64,000 bases of DNA from Dinoroseobacter sp013215265. Lineage in GTDB: Bacteria > Pseudomonadota > Alphaproteobacteria > Rhodobacterales > Rhodobacteraceae. The stretch lies in the NCBI GenBank assembly GCA_963691755.1, contig OY829366.1, positions 3,038,001-3,102,000 of the forward strand. The letters run 5' to 3'. Every line of letters starts with the position of its first letter. The first letter of the stretch is position 1. Shown here one piece after another: positions 7,309-15,733 of this stretch. Position numbers and translations under genes: made by a program. The notes below the pieces were generated by a model. It was given only the letters and a program-made list of their open reading frames with translations. It did no database searches and had not been told where the DNA came from.

Positions 7309-8219
7309 CTACAAAACCAATTCCCAGGTTTGGTTTTCGACGGTTTGACCAAAGTTGGTTTCGACCTTCTTGGCGACGCAGACAAACCCGGCGCGTTCGT
7401 AAAGTTTGATCGCCGGCAGTAGCAGGGACATCGTCCAAAGTGTCATCTTCTTGTACCCGGCATCGCGCGCAAACTGGATGCATTTGTCAATGAGCTCAGC
7501 GCCGACACCCTGGCCCCGCGCCAGAGGATCAACAAAAAACATCCTCAAATGCGCAACTTCCGGATCGTCGCCGTGCACACACATGATGGTGCCAAGTTTC
7601 AACCCTGCCCGTTCCGCAATCCAGACGCAATCACGGGAAGGATCGTGACCAGATAGGTAGTCCACCATAATCTGCCCCACCAAGGCCTCTAGGCTTTGGT
7701 CCATGTCGTAGGTCAGACGCGCAAACTCGGCAAACCGGTTGGTGATCCATCCCGTTTCACCCGGCGCAAGGTCCCGAAAAATCACCGGGGCCTCGGCAAG
7801 CTCTTCCGGCGCCAAATGATGGCGCAAGCGCCCGATAGCCTCGTCGGTGTGGCGCGCGTTTATACCCGGAACATCGCCCAAAACGTCATGGGCCTGCGCC
7901 CGTATCAACCCAACCATCTCGGGAAGCTTTGCCTTCCCTTCATCAGTAGGGATCAATTCGCGGCGGCGTCGGTCTGTCTTTGATACCGCACGCATCACCC
8001 ATCGGTTTTGCTCAAGCCGGGATACGATGCGGCTGACATAGCCTTAATCGAGGCCCAGGCATTCCGCCAAAGCGCGTCCTGTCCAGGGTTTCCGATTGAT
8101 CTCAAAGAAGACACGCGCGTCCGCTAGAGGAAGATTGCGGTTGGTAAACCCCGAGCCCAAAAGCCCCACGACCCGGGTCAAATCGCGTGTCAGGCCCTGA
8201 AATTATCAATTCGGTCCAT
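7309..8219 (-). pseudogene. MarR-GNAT fusion gene, inactivated by a frameshift and a stop
   Basis: The intact C-terminal frame (7309-7998) gives a GNAT acetyltransferase domain (FVDPLARGQGVGAELIDKCIQFA, LYERAGF) after the end of a MarR helix-turn-helix region. Reading upstream on the minus strand, the MarR part continues in frame (ADARVFFEINRKPWTGRALAECLGLD) but is cut by TAA at 8046-8044, and GYVSRIVSRLEQ follows immediately after the stop. A second lesion near 8200 shifts the frame between MDRIDNFRA (ATG at 8219) and LTRDLTRVVGLLGSGF. Both lesions lie in the DNA-binding domain. The acetyltransferase half could still be made from an internal ATG at 7998, but the parent regulator-enzyme is dead. 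Confidence 0.8.
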
Positions 8220-8315
8220 ATCACCCCCAACAATGCTTGCGAATATCAAGCTTTGTGGGCTTGTCGTGCTTCGAGCCACGCAATAGGTCTATCCCGACGT
8301 GAAAGGATCATCGGC

Positions 8316-8510
8316 ATGGGTATAAACAGCGAAAGCACCGTCGAAGCGAATCTACAGATCGGCCCGACCGACCAGGGCATGGTCAGGCTTTACGTTGAAG
8401 GGAATGGTGTTGAATTGCCTATGGATTTCGACCCTGACGAAGCGCTTGAGATCGCCGAGGAACTGACAGCCGCAGCCGAGCGCGCCCGAGCGGTTGCAAA
8501 GAAGCGCTAA
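8316..8510 (+). CDS. Small conserved protein, DUF6324-like
   Basis: 64 residues, soluble and acidic with a Lys/Arg end (MGINSES...VAKKR). The core, EANLQIGPTDQGMVRLYVEGNGVELPMDF, followed by a helix DPDEALEIAEELTAAAERARAV, fits the small Rhodobacteraceae DUF6324 group (name from memory). Start is the ATG at 8316 with AAAGGA about ten bases before; the longer frame from 8187 lies over the pseudogene's 5' end and is not supported. Function unknown. Confidence 0.65.
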   Translation: MGINSESTVEANLQIGPTDQGMVRLYVEGNGVELPMDFDPDEALEIAEELTAAAERARAVAKKR

Positions 8511-8584
8511 TTTTCCAGATTAAAATACCGATAGCCCAACTGGCCAAGTGTCGCCGCATAGGCGGGTGACCATTCCGACGCCTT
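8507..8584 (-). pseudogene. Possible C-terminal scrap of a lost gene
   Basis: On the minus strand 25 codons ending in TAG read ...ASEWSPAYAATLGQLGYRYFNLEN, which looks like a real protein end, and its stop overlaps the stop of the convergent DUF6324-like gene as expected for neighbouring genes. Upstream the frame is closed by TGA (8587-8585) and no frame continues convincingly. Family not recognised. Confidence 0.25.
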
Positions 8585-8587
8585 TCA

Positions 8588-8812
8588 ACGCGTCAGGAAA
8601 TCCAGCTCATATCCCCAAGCGAACTGACAGGTCTTTGCTCGGGCCGATGTTTGATGATTTAAAACGCGGTCCTAACGGTCGCGCTTAGCGGGAAAAATTT
8701 AACCGAATTGCGAGGCGCCGTTGACAAGCATGGCCGCGTGACTCATGTGGTCAGCACACATACCCGCAACCGGGCGTTCCGTGGGCGCCAAACTGACGAG
8801 GAGAGCCGAATC
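8588..8812. other. Intergenic region upstream of thrS
   Basis: With the scrap at 8507-8584 this leaves about 300 bases between genes. It should hold the thrS promoter; TTGACA is present at 8720-8725, but no convincing -10 box is seen at the right distance. No T-box or leader peptide with Thr codons is visible. Confidence 0.3.
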
Positions 8813-10768
8813 ATGGCCCCGATTTCTCTGACCTTCCCCGATGGCAATGCGCGCGAATTCGATGCGGGCATAACCCCTGCCGAAGTGGCGTCCTCCATAG
8901 CAACATCACTGGGCAAGAAGGCGATTTCCGCCACTGTGAACGGTACCCACTGGGACCTTGCCTGGCCCCTCGAGGCAGATGCCTCAATCGCGATCAACAC
9001 GATGAAAGACGAAGCCCCGGCGTTGGAACTCATCCGGCACGATTTCGCACACGTGATGGCGCGCGCTGTGCAGGAGATCTGGCCAGATGTGAAAGTGACC
9101 ATCGGCCCGGTTATTGAAAACGGCTGGTATTATGACTTCGACCGCGAAGAGCCGTTTACGCCAGAAGATCTCGGCCAGATCGAAGCGAAGATGAAAGAGA
9201 TCATCAACCTACGCGATCCGGTCCGCACCGAAGTCTGGAGCCGCGCAGACGCAATCGCCTACTATCAGGAACGCGGTGAGAACTTCAAAGTGGAGCTGGT
9301 TGAAGCCATTCCCGATGATGGTCAGCCGATCCGCATGTATTGGCACGGCGACTGGCAGGACCTGTGCCGAGGGCCTCACCTGCAACATACCGGTCAATTG
9401 CCAGCAGATGCGTTCAAACTGATGCGCGTTTCGGGGGCCTACTGGCGCGGAGATAGCGACCGCGAGCAGCTGCAGCGCATTTATGGCGTGGCGTTCCAGA
9501 ACCGCGAGCAACTCAAACAGCACCTGCATTTCCTTGAAGAGGCCGAAAAACGCGACCATCGCCGCCTTGGCCGCGAAATGGATCTATTCCACCTGCAACC
9601 CGAAGCCCCCGGTCAGATCTTCTGGCACCCCAACGGGTGGACCGTTTACACCGAACTTCAGGACTATGTGCGCCGGGTGCAGCGTCGGGGCGAGTATGTA
9701 GAGGTCAACACCCCTCAACTGGTCAATCGCAGCCTTTGGGAAGACAGCGGACACTGGGAAAAATACCAGGAAAACATGTTCATCGTCGAAGTGGATGAAG
9801 AACACGCCCGCGAGAAAGCCATCAACGCGCTCAAGCCCATGAACTGCCCCTGCCATGTGCAGATTTTCAATCAGGGTCTGAAATCGTATCGCGACCTGCC
9901 CTTGCGCATGGCCGAATTCGGCTCCTGCGCGCGTTACGAGCCATCAGGTGCACTGCATGGCATCATGCGGGTACGCGGTTTCACACAAGATGACGGTCAC
10001 ATCTTCTGCGCAGAAGATCAGATCGAAAGCGAAACGGCGGTCTATATCGAGTATCTGACGCAGGTCTACAAAGACCTCGGCTTCAGCAATTTCCGGGTAA
10101 AGTTCTCAGACAGGCCAGAAACCCGCGCTGGTTCCGACGAGGTCTGGGACCGGGCTGAAAAGGCGCTTCTTGATGCCACCCGAGCCGCTGGAATTGAGCC
10201 GGAAATGAACCCCGGGGAAGGCGCGTTCTACGGCCCCAAGCTGGAGTTCGTTCTGACCGATGCCATCGGGCGGGATTGGCAATGCGGAACGCATCAGGTG
10301 GACTTTGTTCTGCCGGAACGGCTGGATGCGTCATATATCGGTGCAGATGGCGAAAAGCATCGCCCGGTAATGCTGCACCGCGCCTGTCTTGGGTCGTTCG
10401 AGCGTTTCATTGGCATCCTGATCGAAGAACATGCAGGCAAACTGCCCTTCTGGCTGGCCCCGCGTCAGGTTGTTGTGGCGTCGATCGTCTCGGATGCCGA
10501 CGACTTCTGTCACGAAGCGGTTGCTGCCCTGAAAGCTGCGGGTATCCGCGCCGAAGCCGATCTGCGCAACGAAAAGATCAACTACAAGGTGCGCGAGCAT
10601 TCGCTCGGCAAGGTTCCGATGATCCTGGCCATCGGTCGCAAAGAGGTCGAGGACCGCACGGTCACGCTGCGCAAACTTGGTGAGAAACAGACCAAGGTTG
10701 TCGCACTGGATGACCTGGTTCCTGAACTTGTGGCTGAAGCCACCCCTCCGGATCTGCGCCCGTCCTGA
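8813..10768 (+). CDS. thrS: Threonine--tRNA ligase
   Basis: 651 residues, close to the usual ThrRS length. Order of domains: N-terminal TGS (ITLTFPDG-like start, residues 1-62), editing domain (LIRHDFAHVMARAVQEIWPDVK with the His-x3-His-type zinc/editing motif and DLCRGPHL), class II catalytic core (MNCPCHVQIF, motif 2 FGSCARYEPSGALHGIMRVRGFTQDDGHIF, motif 3 HRACLGSFERFIGILIEE) and the anticodon-binding end. Charges tRNA-Thr in the cytoplasm. Start is the ATG at 8813 with GAGGAG upstream; a longer frame from 8708 adds 35 residues that do not fit the family. Confidence 0.97.
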   Translation: MAPISLTFPDGNAREFDAGITPAEVASSIATSLGKKAISATVNGTHWDLAWPLEADASIAINTMKDEAPALELIRHDFAHVMARAVQEIWPDVKVTIGPVIENGWYYDFDREEPFTPEDLGQIEAKMKEIINLRDPVRTEVWSRADAIAYYQERGENFKVELVEAIPDDGQPIRMYWHGDWQDLCRGPHLQHTGQLPADAFKLMRVSGAYWRGDSDREQLQRIYGVAFQNREQLKQHLHFLEEAEKRDHRRLGREMDLFHLQPEAPGQIFWHPNGWTVYTELQDYVRRVQRRGEYVEVNTPQLVNRSLWEDSGHWEKYQENMFIVEVDEEHAREKAINALKPMNCPCHVQIFNQGLKSYRDLPLRMAEFGSCARYEPSGALHGIMRVRGFTQDDGHIFCAEDQIESETAVYIEYLTQVYKDLGFSNFRVKFSDRPETRAGSDEVWDRAEKALLDATRAAGIEPEMNPGEGAFYGPKLEFVLTDAIGRDWQCGTHQVDFVLPERLDASYIGADGEKHRPVMLHRACLGSFERFIGILIEEHAGKLPFWLAPRQVVVASIVSDADDFCHEAVAALKAAGIRAEADLRNEKINYKVREHSLGKVPMILAIGRKEVEDRTVTLRKLGEKQTKVVALDDLVPELVAEATPPDLRPS

Positions 10769-10845
10769 TCAAGATTGCCCAGGCTCCGCTTTGGGTCGAG
10801 CCCGGGTAAACCCCACCCAACTGGGGTCGCCGCACTCGGTGCCGC

Positions 10846-11832
10846 TCAGGCGGTGTCAGTGCGCTCTGCCCGCCGGGCCAGTTTGGCCGCAAGGTTCACC
10901 CCAACCCCCGGCCGTGACCATGGGCAGACCGCGATACAGATCGCACATCCATGGGTCTGATTGAAAAAGGGCAGACACTTGTCGAAATCGACATACCATT
11001 TCTGCGCGCCCCGGACGGTTTGCTTTTCAGGAAAAAGTGCTTCAGGCGGGCAGGCATCCTCGCAGATGCGGCAGTTCTGACAAAACGCATCAACGCCATG
11101 CGCACGCGCAGGCGTTGGGGCAAAAGGCGCATCGGTCAGCACCGCAGACAGCCGGAATGACGCGCCAAATTCAGGGTTGATGATCGAGCCATGTTTGCCC
11201 AACTCGCCAAACCCGCACGCCAGCGCTGGTGGGATCATCGCCAAGGCACCGGTCATGGGGCCTGTCACAGCTTCGGCCTCCCACCCCTGCGATCTGATCC
11301 AGCCGGCAACCGTTTTCGCCGCAGCGGCGGCACGAATGTACTGGTCAACAACCTCCAGCCCGGCGCTTGGTGCGGGGGCTGTGGCAATCGCATCATAATC
11401 GTGTTGCACGCCAAGCATGATTACGCGGGATTGCGTAATCTCGTGTCCTTCGAACACCCAATCGGGGCTCATCTCGGCAACCCCTGTCATATCACACACT
11501 GTCAACCGGACGAACTGGTCCAGATCAGCGGTCCATTCTTGCCCAGACGCCTCACGTTGTGCATCAGCCAAAGGCGGCATCGGTGCGTCAGACACCTTCA
11601 TCCGCTCTGTGCGCTTTTCGCCAAAGGCAGGCACTTTCGCAGATTGCTGGTAGAAATAGCCCTGCATGTCACCATGTGCGATATCGCGGGGATCAGGAGC
11701 CCAATAGACCATCCGTGGGCGATTGAAATCAGGATCGCCCAGACCATTGATCTCATTGCCGCTAATGGCAGGCCGAAGCGCTGTTTGCGCAGGGTCCGGT
11801 TTGAACGGGCGATGCTTGTTCGGGCGAGCCAT
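10846..11832 (-). CDS. 4Fe-4S dicluster protein of the reductive dehalogenase/QueG-like superfamily
   Basis: 328 residues with two iron-sulfur motifs near the C-terminus: FCQNCRICEDACPPEAL and, about 35 residues later, CLPFFNQTHGCAICIAVCPWS. The preceding region (AAAAAKTVAGWIRSQGWEAEAVTGP...ALACGFGELGKHGSIINPEFGASFRLSAVLTD) matches the cobalamin-side core shared by reductive dehalogenases and epoxyqueuosine reductase. No Tat signal is present, so it is cytoplasmic. It is shorter than respiratory dehalogenases and lacks the fused flavin/ferredoxin reductase of marine catabolic ones. Exact reaction unknown. Confidence 0.65.
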   Translation of the reverse strand: MARPNKHRPFKPDPAQTALRPAISGNEINGLGDPDFNRPRMVYWAPDPRDIAHGDMQGYFYQQSAKVPAFGEKRTERMKVSDAPMPPLADAQREASGQEWTADLDQFVRLTVCDMTGVAEMSPDWVFEGHEITQSRVIMLGVQHDYDAIATAPAPSAGLEVVDQYIRAAAAAKTVAGWIRSQGWEAEAVTGPMTGALAMIPPALACGFGELGKHGSIINPEFGASFRLSAVLTDAPFAPTPARAHGVDAFCQNCRICEDACPPEALFPEKQTVRGAQKWYVDFDKCLPFFNQTHGCAICIAVCPWSRPGVGVNLAAKLARRAERTDTA

Positions 11833-11943
11833 GACAAAACGCTATATCAAGAAGCCAAGTTAAAACAGGTTGGTCTTCCTGTAGAGCGTGCAGTCACTGA
11901 TCGGATAAGGAGTGATACGTCTAAGTGGCGGGGCACGTCTCGG

Positions 11944-12315
11944 CTATCGCGCCACATCCGGAGCCGGCGCACCAAGCACCAGAAGACCGCCCAAACCCGC
12001 CATGGCGATTGGGAACATCGTAAAGATACCAAAGCCAAAGGCTGCCGCCATGCCGACGGCAGAGACCAACATCAAGGCACTGCCGAGATAGCGTTGCGAA
12101 TGCGCCATGGCACCGCCGGCAATCGCAAGAACCGGCGCAATCAATCCTGCGGCCCGCCACAGATCAGGATTGTCCGGCAGCAGGAAAAACGTCTGTTGCG
12201 GATCAACCTCCGACGAAACCCAGTCCACAAACATCAAATATCCGGACGCAAAAAAGCCGACGATCATTCCGACCATCCCTGCAATGATCCCAAGGATCAG
12301 CCCCGCGTTTCTCAT
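11944..12315 (-). CDS. Small integral membrane protein, function unknown
   Basis: 123 residues with about four hydrophobic helices (residues 5-30, 55-72, 78-92, 95-118) and a polar stretch VSSEVDPQQTFFLLPDNPDLW between the first two. The layout resembles DUF4064-like proteins, but this is only a loose match. An ATG start follows GGAGGGTTCAA on the minus strand. It points away from the buf operon. Confidence 0.5.
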   Translation of the reverse strand: MRNAGLILGIIAGMVGMIVGFFASGYLMFVDWVSSEVDPQQTFFLLPDNPDLWRAAGLIAPVLAIAGGAMAHSQRYLGSALMLVSAVGMAAAFGFGIFTMFPIAMAGLGGLLVLGAPAPDVAR

Positions 12316-12662
12316 TTGAACCCTCCGTTCGTGGTGTCTCGAATCGATATAGGAAGGATTGCGCTGTAACGAAGGCGCTTCAGACCGGGGAATTCAGATC
12401 TTATTTCCCCCTAGGCCTGCGCTGTATTTCAAAGGTCGGTCACGTAAATGGACAATACGCACACGGCTGATAACGAGGGCGTGAAAATACAGGCCGCGAT
12501 TACAGGAATTCCTGTAACATTATGTCACACCGGTCACGCCCGCGTGCCACACGGGCCTGTGAGTGGCGTTTGCAACGCAGTGTCTGCTTTTAAGAGGGCA
12601 TCGCACCGGGCCAGACCCCGGACGAAACGACACACACACTGTTCCAATCTGGAGAGACAAAG
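12316..12662. other. Regulatory region between the small membrane protein and the buf operon
   Basis: About 350 bases without a gene. It holds the divergent promoters and the perfect palindrome at 12500-12517. The 169-codon frame beginning at 12448 runs across the start of the precursor gene in another frame and is not credible. Confidence 0.5.
12500..12517. promoter_or_regulatory. Perfect 18-bp palindrome, likely operator of the buf operon
   Basis: TTACAGGAATTCCTGTAA is an exact inverted repeat, 145 bases before the precursor ATG. The outer TACA...TGTA halves recall operators of copper-responsive CopY/BlaI-like repressors, but the spacing (8) differs from the usual 2, so the cognate protein is unknown. 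It does not match LexA, Zur or CueR sites. Confidence 0.5.
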
Positions 12663-13013
12663 ATGTCCGCTACTATCAAATCCCTTACCGTTGCATCCGC
12701 AGTCGCCGCCGCCCTCGCAGGTCACGCAACGACCGCGACCGCTCAGGCACAAGAAAAGTGCTTCGGTGTTTCGCTCGCCGGCGAAAACGACTGCGCCGCG
12801 GGCCCCGGCACCACCTGCGCCGGTAGCTCCACGGTTGATTATCAGGGCAACGCCTGGACCTTTGTGCCTGCAGGCACCTGCGCGACAATGGAGCTGCCAG
12901 ACGGACGCATGGGCGAGACCCTCGCCTCGCTGGAAGCTGATGGCTACGCAGGCCTGAACCGCGATCTGCCCGAAGGCACCGACGCTTCGAACCTGAAATC
13001 CCTCGATATGTAA
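12663..13013 (+). CDS. bufA1: Bufferin-type RiPP precursor (DUF2282)
   Basis: 116 residues. Residues 1-29 form a signal peptide (ASAVAAALAGHATTATAQA). The core has the DUF2282 pattern with four cysteines, Cys33 (EKCFGV), Cys44 (NDCAAG), Cys52 (TTCAGSS) and Cys73 (GTCATM), and VDYQGNAWTFVPAGTC. In this family (bufferins, also gig-type peptides) an MNIO enzyme changes some cysteines into thiooxazole-type rings, and the exported peptide binds copper or other metals. The enzyme gene follows directly. A tail of about 40 residues after Cys73 is longer than in many family members. A GGAGAGA ribosome-binding site precedes the ATG. Confidence 0.88.
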   Translation: MSATIKSLTVASAVAAALAGHATTATAQAQEKCFGVSLAGENDCAAGPGTTCAGSSTVDYQGNAWTFVPAGTCATMELPDGRMGETLASLEADGYAGLNRDLPEGTDASNLKSLDM

Positions 13014-13021
13014 TCAATCTC

Positions 13022-13047
13022 GCCCCGGTCCTTCAAAGGTCCGGGGC
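13022..13047 (+). terminator. Strong hairpin between precursor and MNIO genes
   Basis: GCCCCGG pairs with CCGGGGC, extended by two to four more pairs after one T-T mismatch; no T-run follows. It likely stabilises the precursor mRNA and reduces read-through, giving more peptide than enzyme, a frequent design in RiPP operons. Confidence 0.6.
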
Positions 13048-13071
13048 ACACCGCTGCGCAGGAGAGGCCCG

Positions 13072-13923
13072 ATGCTGGACACGACCCCCATGACCACATT
13101 GCCCCTGGCCCCCGGCGTCGGCTTCAAATCCTCGCATTTTACTGCAATCTCTGAAGATCCGGGCGATGTTGCTTGGCTGGAAATTCATGCCGAAAATTAC
13201 ATGGGCGATGGCGGTCGCCCGCTGGCGCAGCTTGACGCGCTGGCCGAACGGTTTCCGGTCTCGGTGCATGGCGTCGGCCTGTCGATTGGCGGCACCAAGG
13301 CTTTGGACACCGACCATCTGGAACGCTTGCGTCGCTTATGCGACCGGATCAATCCGGCAAGCTTTTCAGAACATTTGGCTTGGTCGACCCATGATGTGGG
13401 GTTTCTCAATGACCTGCTTCCCCTGCCCTACACAGAAAAAACGCTGACCCATGTCGCCGATCATATCGATCAGGTGCAAGACACGCTTGGTCGCAAGATG
13501 CTTCTGGAAAATCCCTCGACCTATCTAGCCTTTGCCGAAAATGAGATGTCCGAGATCGACTTTCTGAAGGCCGTTGTCCATCGCACGGGCTGCGGACTGC
13601 TGCTGGACGTCAACAACGTTTTCGTGTCCGCCACCAATCAGAACACGGACGCTTACGACTATATCAACGCGTTCCCCCTACATGCGGTCGGAGAGATTCA
13701 TCTCGGCGGCCATGACGTTCAGGAAGACGAACACGGCGCGCCGCTTCTGATCGACAGCCATGGGGCTGCGGTCGCAGATCCGGTCTGGGCGCTTTATGCC
13801 CACACACTCAAAACCGGCGGTCTGCGCCCGACCCTTATCGAATGGGATACCGATGTACCGGACTGGCCCATTTTGCGCAATGAAGCGCGCCTTGCAGCCG
13901 AAGTCCTGGAAACCGCCAAATGA
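13072..13923 (+). CDS. bufB: MNIO (DUF692) peptide-modifying iron oxygenase
   Basis: 283 residues, a TIM-barrel multinuclear non-heme iron oxidase. Metal-site motifs of the family appear in order: EIHAENYMGD, VSVHGVGLS, SEHLAWS, LENPSTYL, LLLDVNNVFVS, GEIHLGGH, LIDSHG and LIEWDTDVP. It should oxidise cysteines of the DUF2282 peptide to sulfur heterocycles in the cytoplasm, before export. A strong AGGAG precedes the ATG. The gene overlaps the next by 4 bases (ATGA). Confidence 0.92.
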   Translation: MLDTTPMTTLPLAPGVGFKSSHFTAISEDPGDVAWLEIHAENYMGDGGRPLAQLDALAERFPVSVHGVGLSIGGTKALDTDHLERLRRLCDRINPASFSEHLAWSTHDVGFLNDLLPLPYTEKTLTHVADHIDQVQDTLGRKMLLENPSTYLAFAENEMSEIDFLKAVVHRTGCGLLLDVNNVFVSATNQNTDAYDYINAFPLHAVGEIHLGGHDVQEDEHGAPLLIDSHGAAVADPVWALYAHTLKTGGLRPTLIEWDTDVPDWPILRNEARLAAEVLETAK

Positions 13924-14669
13924 GTGCGATGGACGGGTTTGCAGAGGCGCTTCTTGATCCTGCGCAAGCCGTGCCAGAGGGGCTCATCGACCCGGAAGGG
14001 CGAACCGCAGGAAAGCGGTTTGACGTCTATCGTAACAACGTGGTTGCAAGCCTGTCTCGCGCCCTCGCCGAGGGCTTCCCGACGATCCAGTCTCTTGTCG
14101 GCACAGAGTTTTTCAACGCAATGGCAGGGGTTTACGTGCGCGCGCACCCACCGACCGACCCGCGCATGATGTATTTTGGTGCTGAAATGCCTTTGTTTCT
14201 GGCAGCCTTTGGTCCGGTGCAGCACCTTGCCTATCTTCCCGACATCGCCCGGCTGGAACTTGGATTGCGCGAAAGCTACCACGCGGGCGAGGCACAGGGC
14301 CTGACCGCAGAAGTTTTGGCCTCCCTGCCTCAGGATAGTCTGGAAGAGTTGCGTTTCCCGATGGTGCCATCGGCGCGACTGATCAGCAGCGGGCATCCCA
14401 TATTTTCGATCTGGACACGCGCGCGCGACCCGCAGGCACCCGCCCCTGTGCCAGGAGGTCAGGATATATTGATCGCCCGCCCGGGCTTTGATCCTGAACC
14501 GCACCTGCTGGGACCCGGAATGATGGCGTTTTTTACAGCCCTTTCCCAAGCTGCCTTACTATCAGAGGCGATCGCAATTGCAGCGCAGACCGCTTCAGAA
14601 TTCGACCCGGGCCAAGCCCTCGCATTGGCTCTTTCCACTGAAATCCTAGAAGTCCCGGAGGTCTCATGA
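13920..14669 (+). CDS. bufC: DUF2063 partner protein of the MNIO enzyme
   Basis: 249 residues. The N-terminal third shows the DUF2063 DNA-binding-like fold signature: FAEALLDP, RFDVYRNNVVASLSRALAEGFPTIQSLVGTEFF, AGVYVRAHPP, YLPDIARLE. In bufferin and related MNIO systems this partner binds the precursor leader and presents it to the enzyme. Its ATG overlaps the MNIO stop and its TGA overlaps the DoxX start, so the three are co-translated. Confidence 0.9.
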   Translation: MSAMDGFAEALLDPAQAVPEGLIDPEGRTAGKRFDVYRNNVVASLSRALAEGFPTIQSLVGTEFFNAMAGVYVRAHPPTDPRMMYFGAEMPLFLAAFGPVQHLAYLPDIARLELGLRESYHAGEAQGLTAEVLASLPQDSLEELRFPMVPSARLISSGHPIFSIWTRARDPQAPAPVPGGQDILIARPGFDPEPHLLGPGMMAFFTALSQAALLSEAIAIAAQTASEFDPGQALALALSTEILEVPEVS

Positions 14670-15244
14670 ACCGCCTCATATCCCTGCACAACAGCGTCTT
14701 TGGTGCGCTTGAAAGCCTTGCGCCGTTCCTTTTGACCACACTGGCGCGAATTATTTTTGCCGGTGTCCTCTTCGTTTATTTCTGGAACTCGGCAATGACC
14801 AAACTCGGCGACGGAATCACCGGCCTTTGGACCCTGTCCTTCGGGGCCTATGCGCAGATTTTCCCCAAACAGTTTGAAGCTCTGGGCTATGATCCTTCGG
14901 CATTGCCCGCGACCTACAAACTTGTAGCTCTTGCCGGCACCTGGGCCGAAATAATCTTGCCCATCCTGATCGTGATTGGTCTCTTCACACGATTGGCCGC
15001 GCTCGGCATGATCGGCTTTGTTATTGTGCAGTCATATGTGGATATATCCGGCCACGGCCTGAACGACGCCAGCATCGGCGCCTGGTTCGACAACAATGCC
15101 TCCGCGTTATTGCTGGATCAGCGCGCGTTCTGGATGTTTTTACTGGTCTTTATCGTGCTGCGCGGCGCGGGGCCAATCTCGATTGACGCAATCCTGCGCC
15201 GTCAGAGCAGCGCGTCTTTCGTGGCAGAACCCCAACCAAGGTAA
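14666..15244 (+). CDS. DoxX-family membrane protein of the buf operon
   Basis: 192 residues with four membrane helices (near 18-40, 78-102, 105-125, 145-165) and the DoxX features RIIFAGVLFVYFWNSAMTKL, AEIILPILIVIGLFTRLAALGMIGFVIVQ. DoxX proteins commonly close DUF2282/MNIO/DUF2063 operons (GigT-like) and may supply or remove electrons in the membrane during peptide maturation; this role is inferred. The 3' end overlaps the convergent ArsC/Spx gene by 43 bases. Confidence 0.85.
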   Translation: MNRLISLHNSVFGALESLAPFLLTTLARIIFAGVLFVYFWNSAMTKLGDGITGLWTLSFGAYAQIFPKQFEALGYDPSALPATYKLVALAGTWAEIILPILIVIGLFTRLAALGMIGFVIVQSYVDISGHGLNDASIGAWFDNNASALLLDQRAFWMFLLVFIVLRGAGPISIDAILRRQSSASFVAEPQPR

Positions 15245-15510
15245 AGCTGACCATCGTGATCGATCACTGGACGTTTCATCAACGTCGGATGATCTTCCAG
15301 AAGCGCGTCCGGATCCCGGGCGCGTTCTTCGTCAGAAAGGGTCCGCCACGTGGTTGAGCGGGTATTGAGCAGGTCAGCCCCGAATGCCTCAAAAAACCGC
15401 GAACGTTCCACTTTAGACAACGGATCTACCCGTATATCGCGCAATTCTGCGCCCAAAGTTTTGATCGCTTTGCGACAGGTATCACAGGTTTTGATGCCAT
15501 AAACGATCAT
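15202..15510 (-). CDS. ArsC/Spx-family (YffB-like) thioredoxin-fold protein
   Basis: 102 residues. The N-terminal redox site is YGIKTCDTCRKAIKTL (CxxC), and KRPVIDHDGQLYLGWG is the conserved cis-Pro segment of the Spx/ArsC fold. The Arg of true glutaredoxin-linked arsenate reductases is not obvious, so it may be a thiol oxidoreductase of the YffB group. Start taken as the ATG at 15510 with AGAGG upstream rather than the GTG at 15534. Confidence 0.8.
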   Translation of the reverse strand: MIVYGIKTCDTCRKAIKTLGAELRDIRVDPLSKVERSRFFEAFGADLLNTRSTTWRTLSDEERARDPDALLEDHPTLMKRPVIDHDGQLYLGWGSATKDALL

Positions 15511-15733
15511 TCCAAGTGCCTCTTCTGTGTTCACTTAGTTGCAAAATCGACTGTTTCAGACCCGTTTCAAGGGAAAAAACTTGCTTTTCAGCAAAACTGA
15601 CCCAGTGTTTCGCATATGAAGAGAGACTTCTGCGAACCGTACCCCTCAGGGCAGCCGGAACGAGAATAGAAGCTACGGCTGCACCACCTCGCCGCATGTC
15701 GTGGGCGGGATACTAAAAAAGGAGATCGGGGTC

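Noticed and set aside
11191..12369. 392-codon frame antisense to the 4Fe-4S protein and small membrane protein
   Set aside because: It spans two genes and their spacer on the other strand without any motif.
12448..12957. 169-codon frame ahead of and across the DUF2282 gene
   Set aside because: It overlaps the well-supported precursor in another frame, is low in protein-like composition (runs of Pro, Arg, Ser) and crosses the palindrome.
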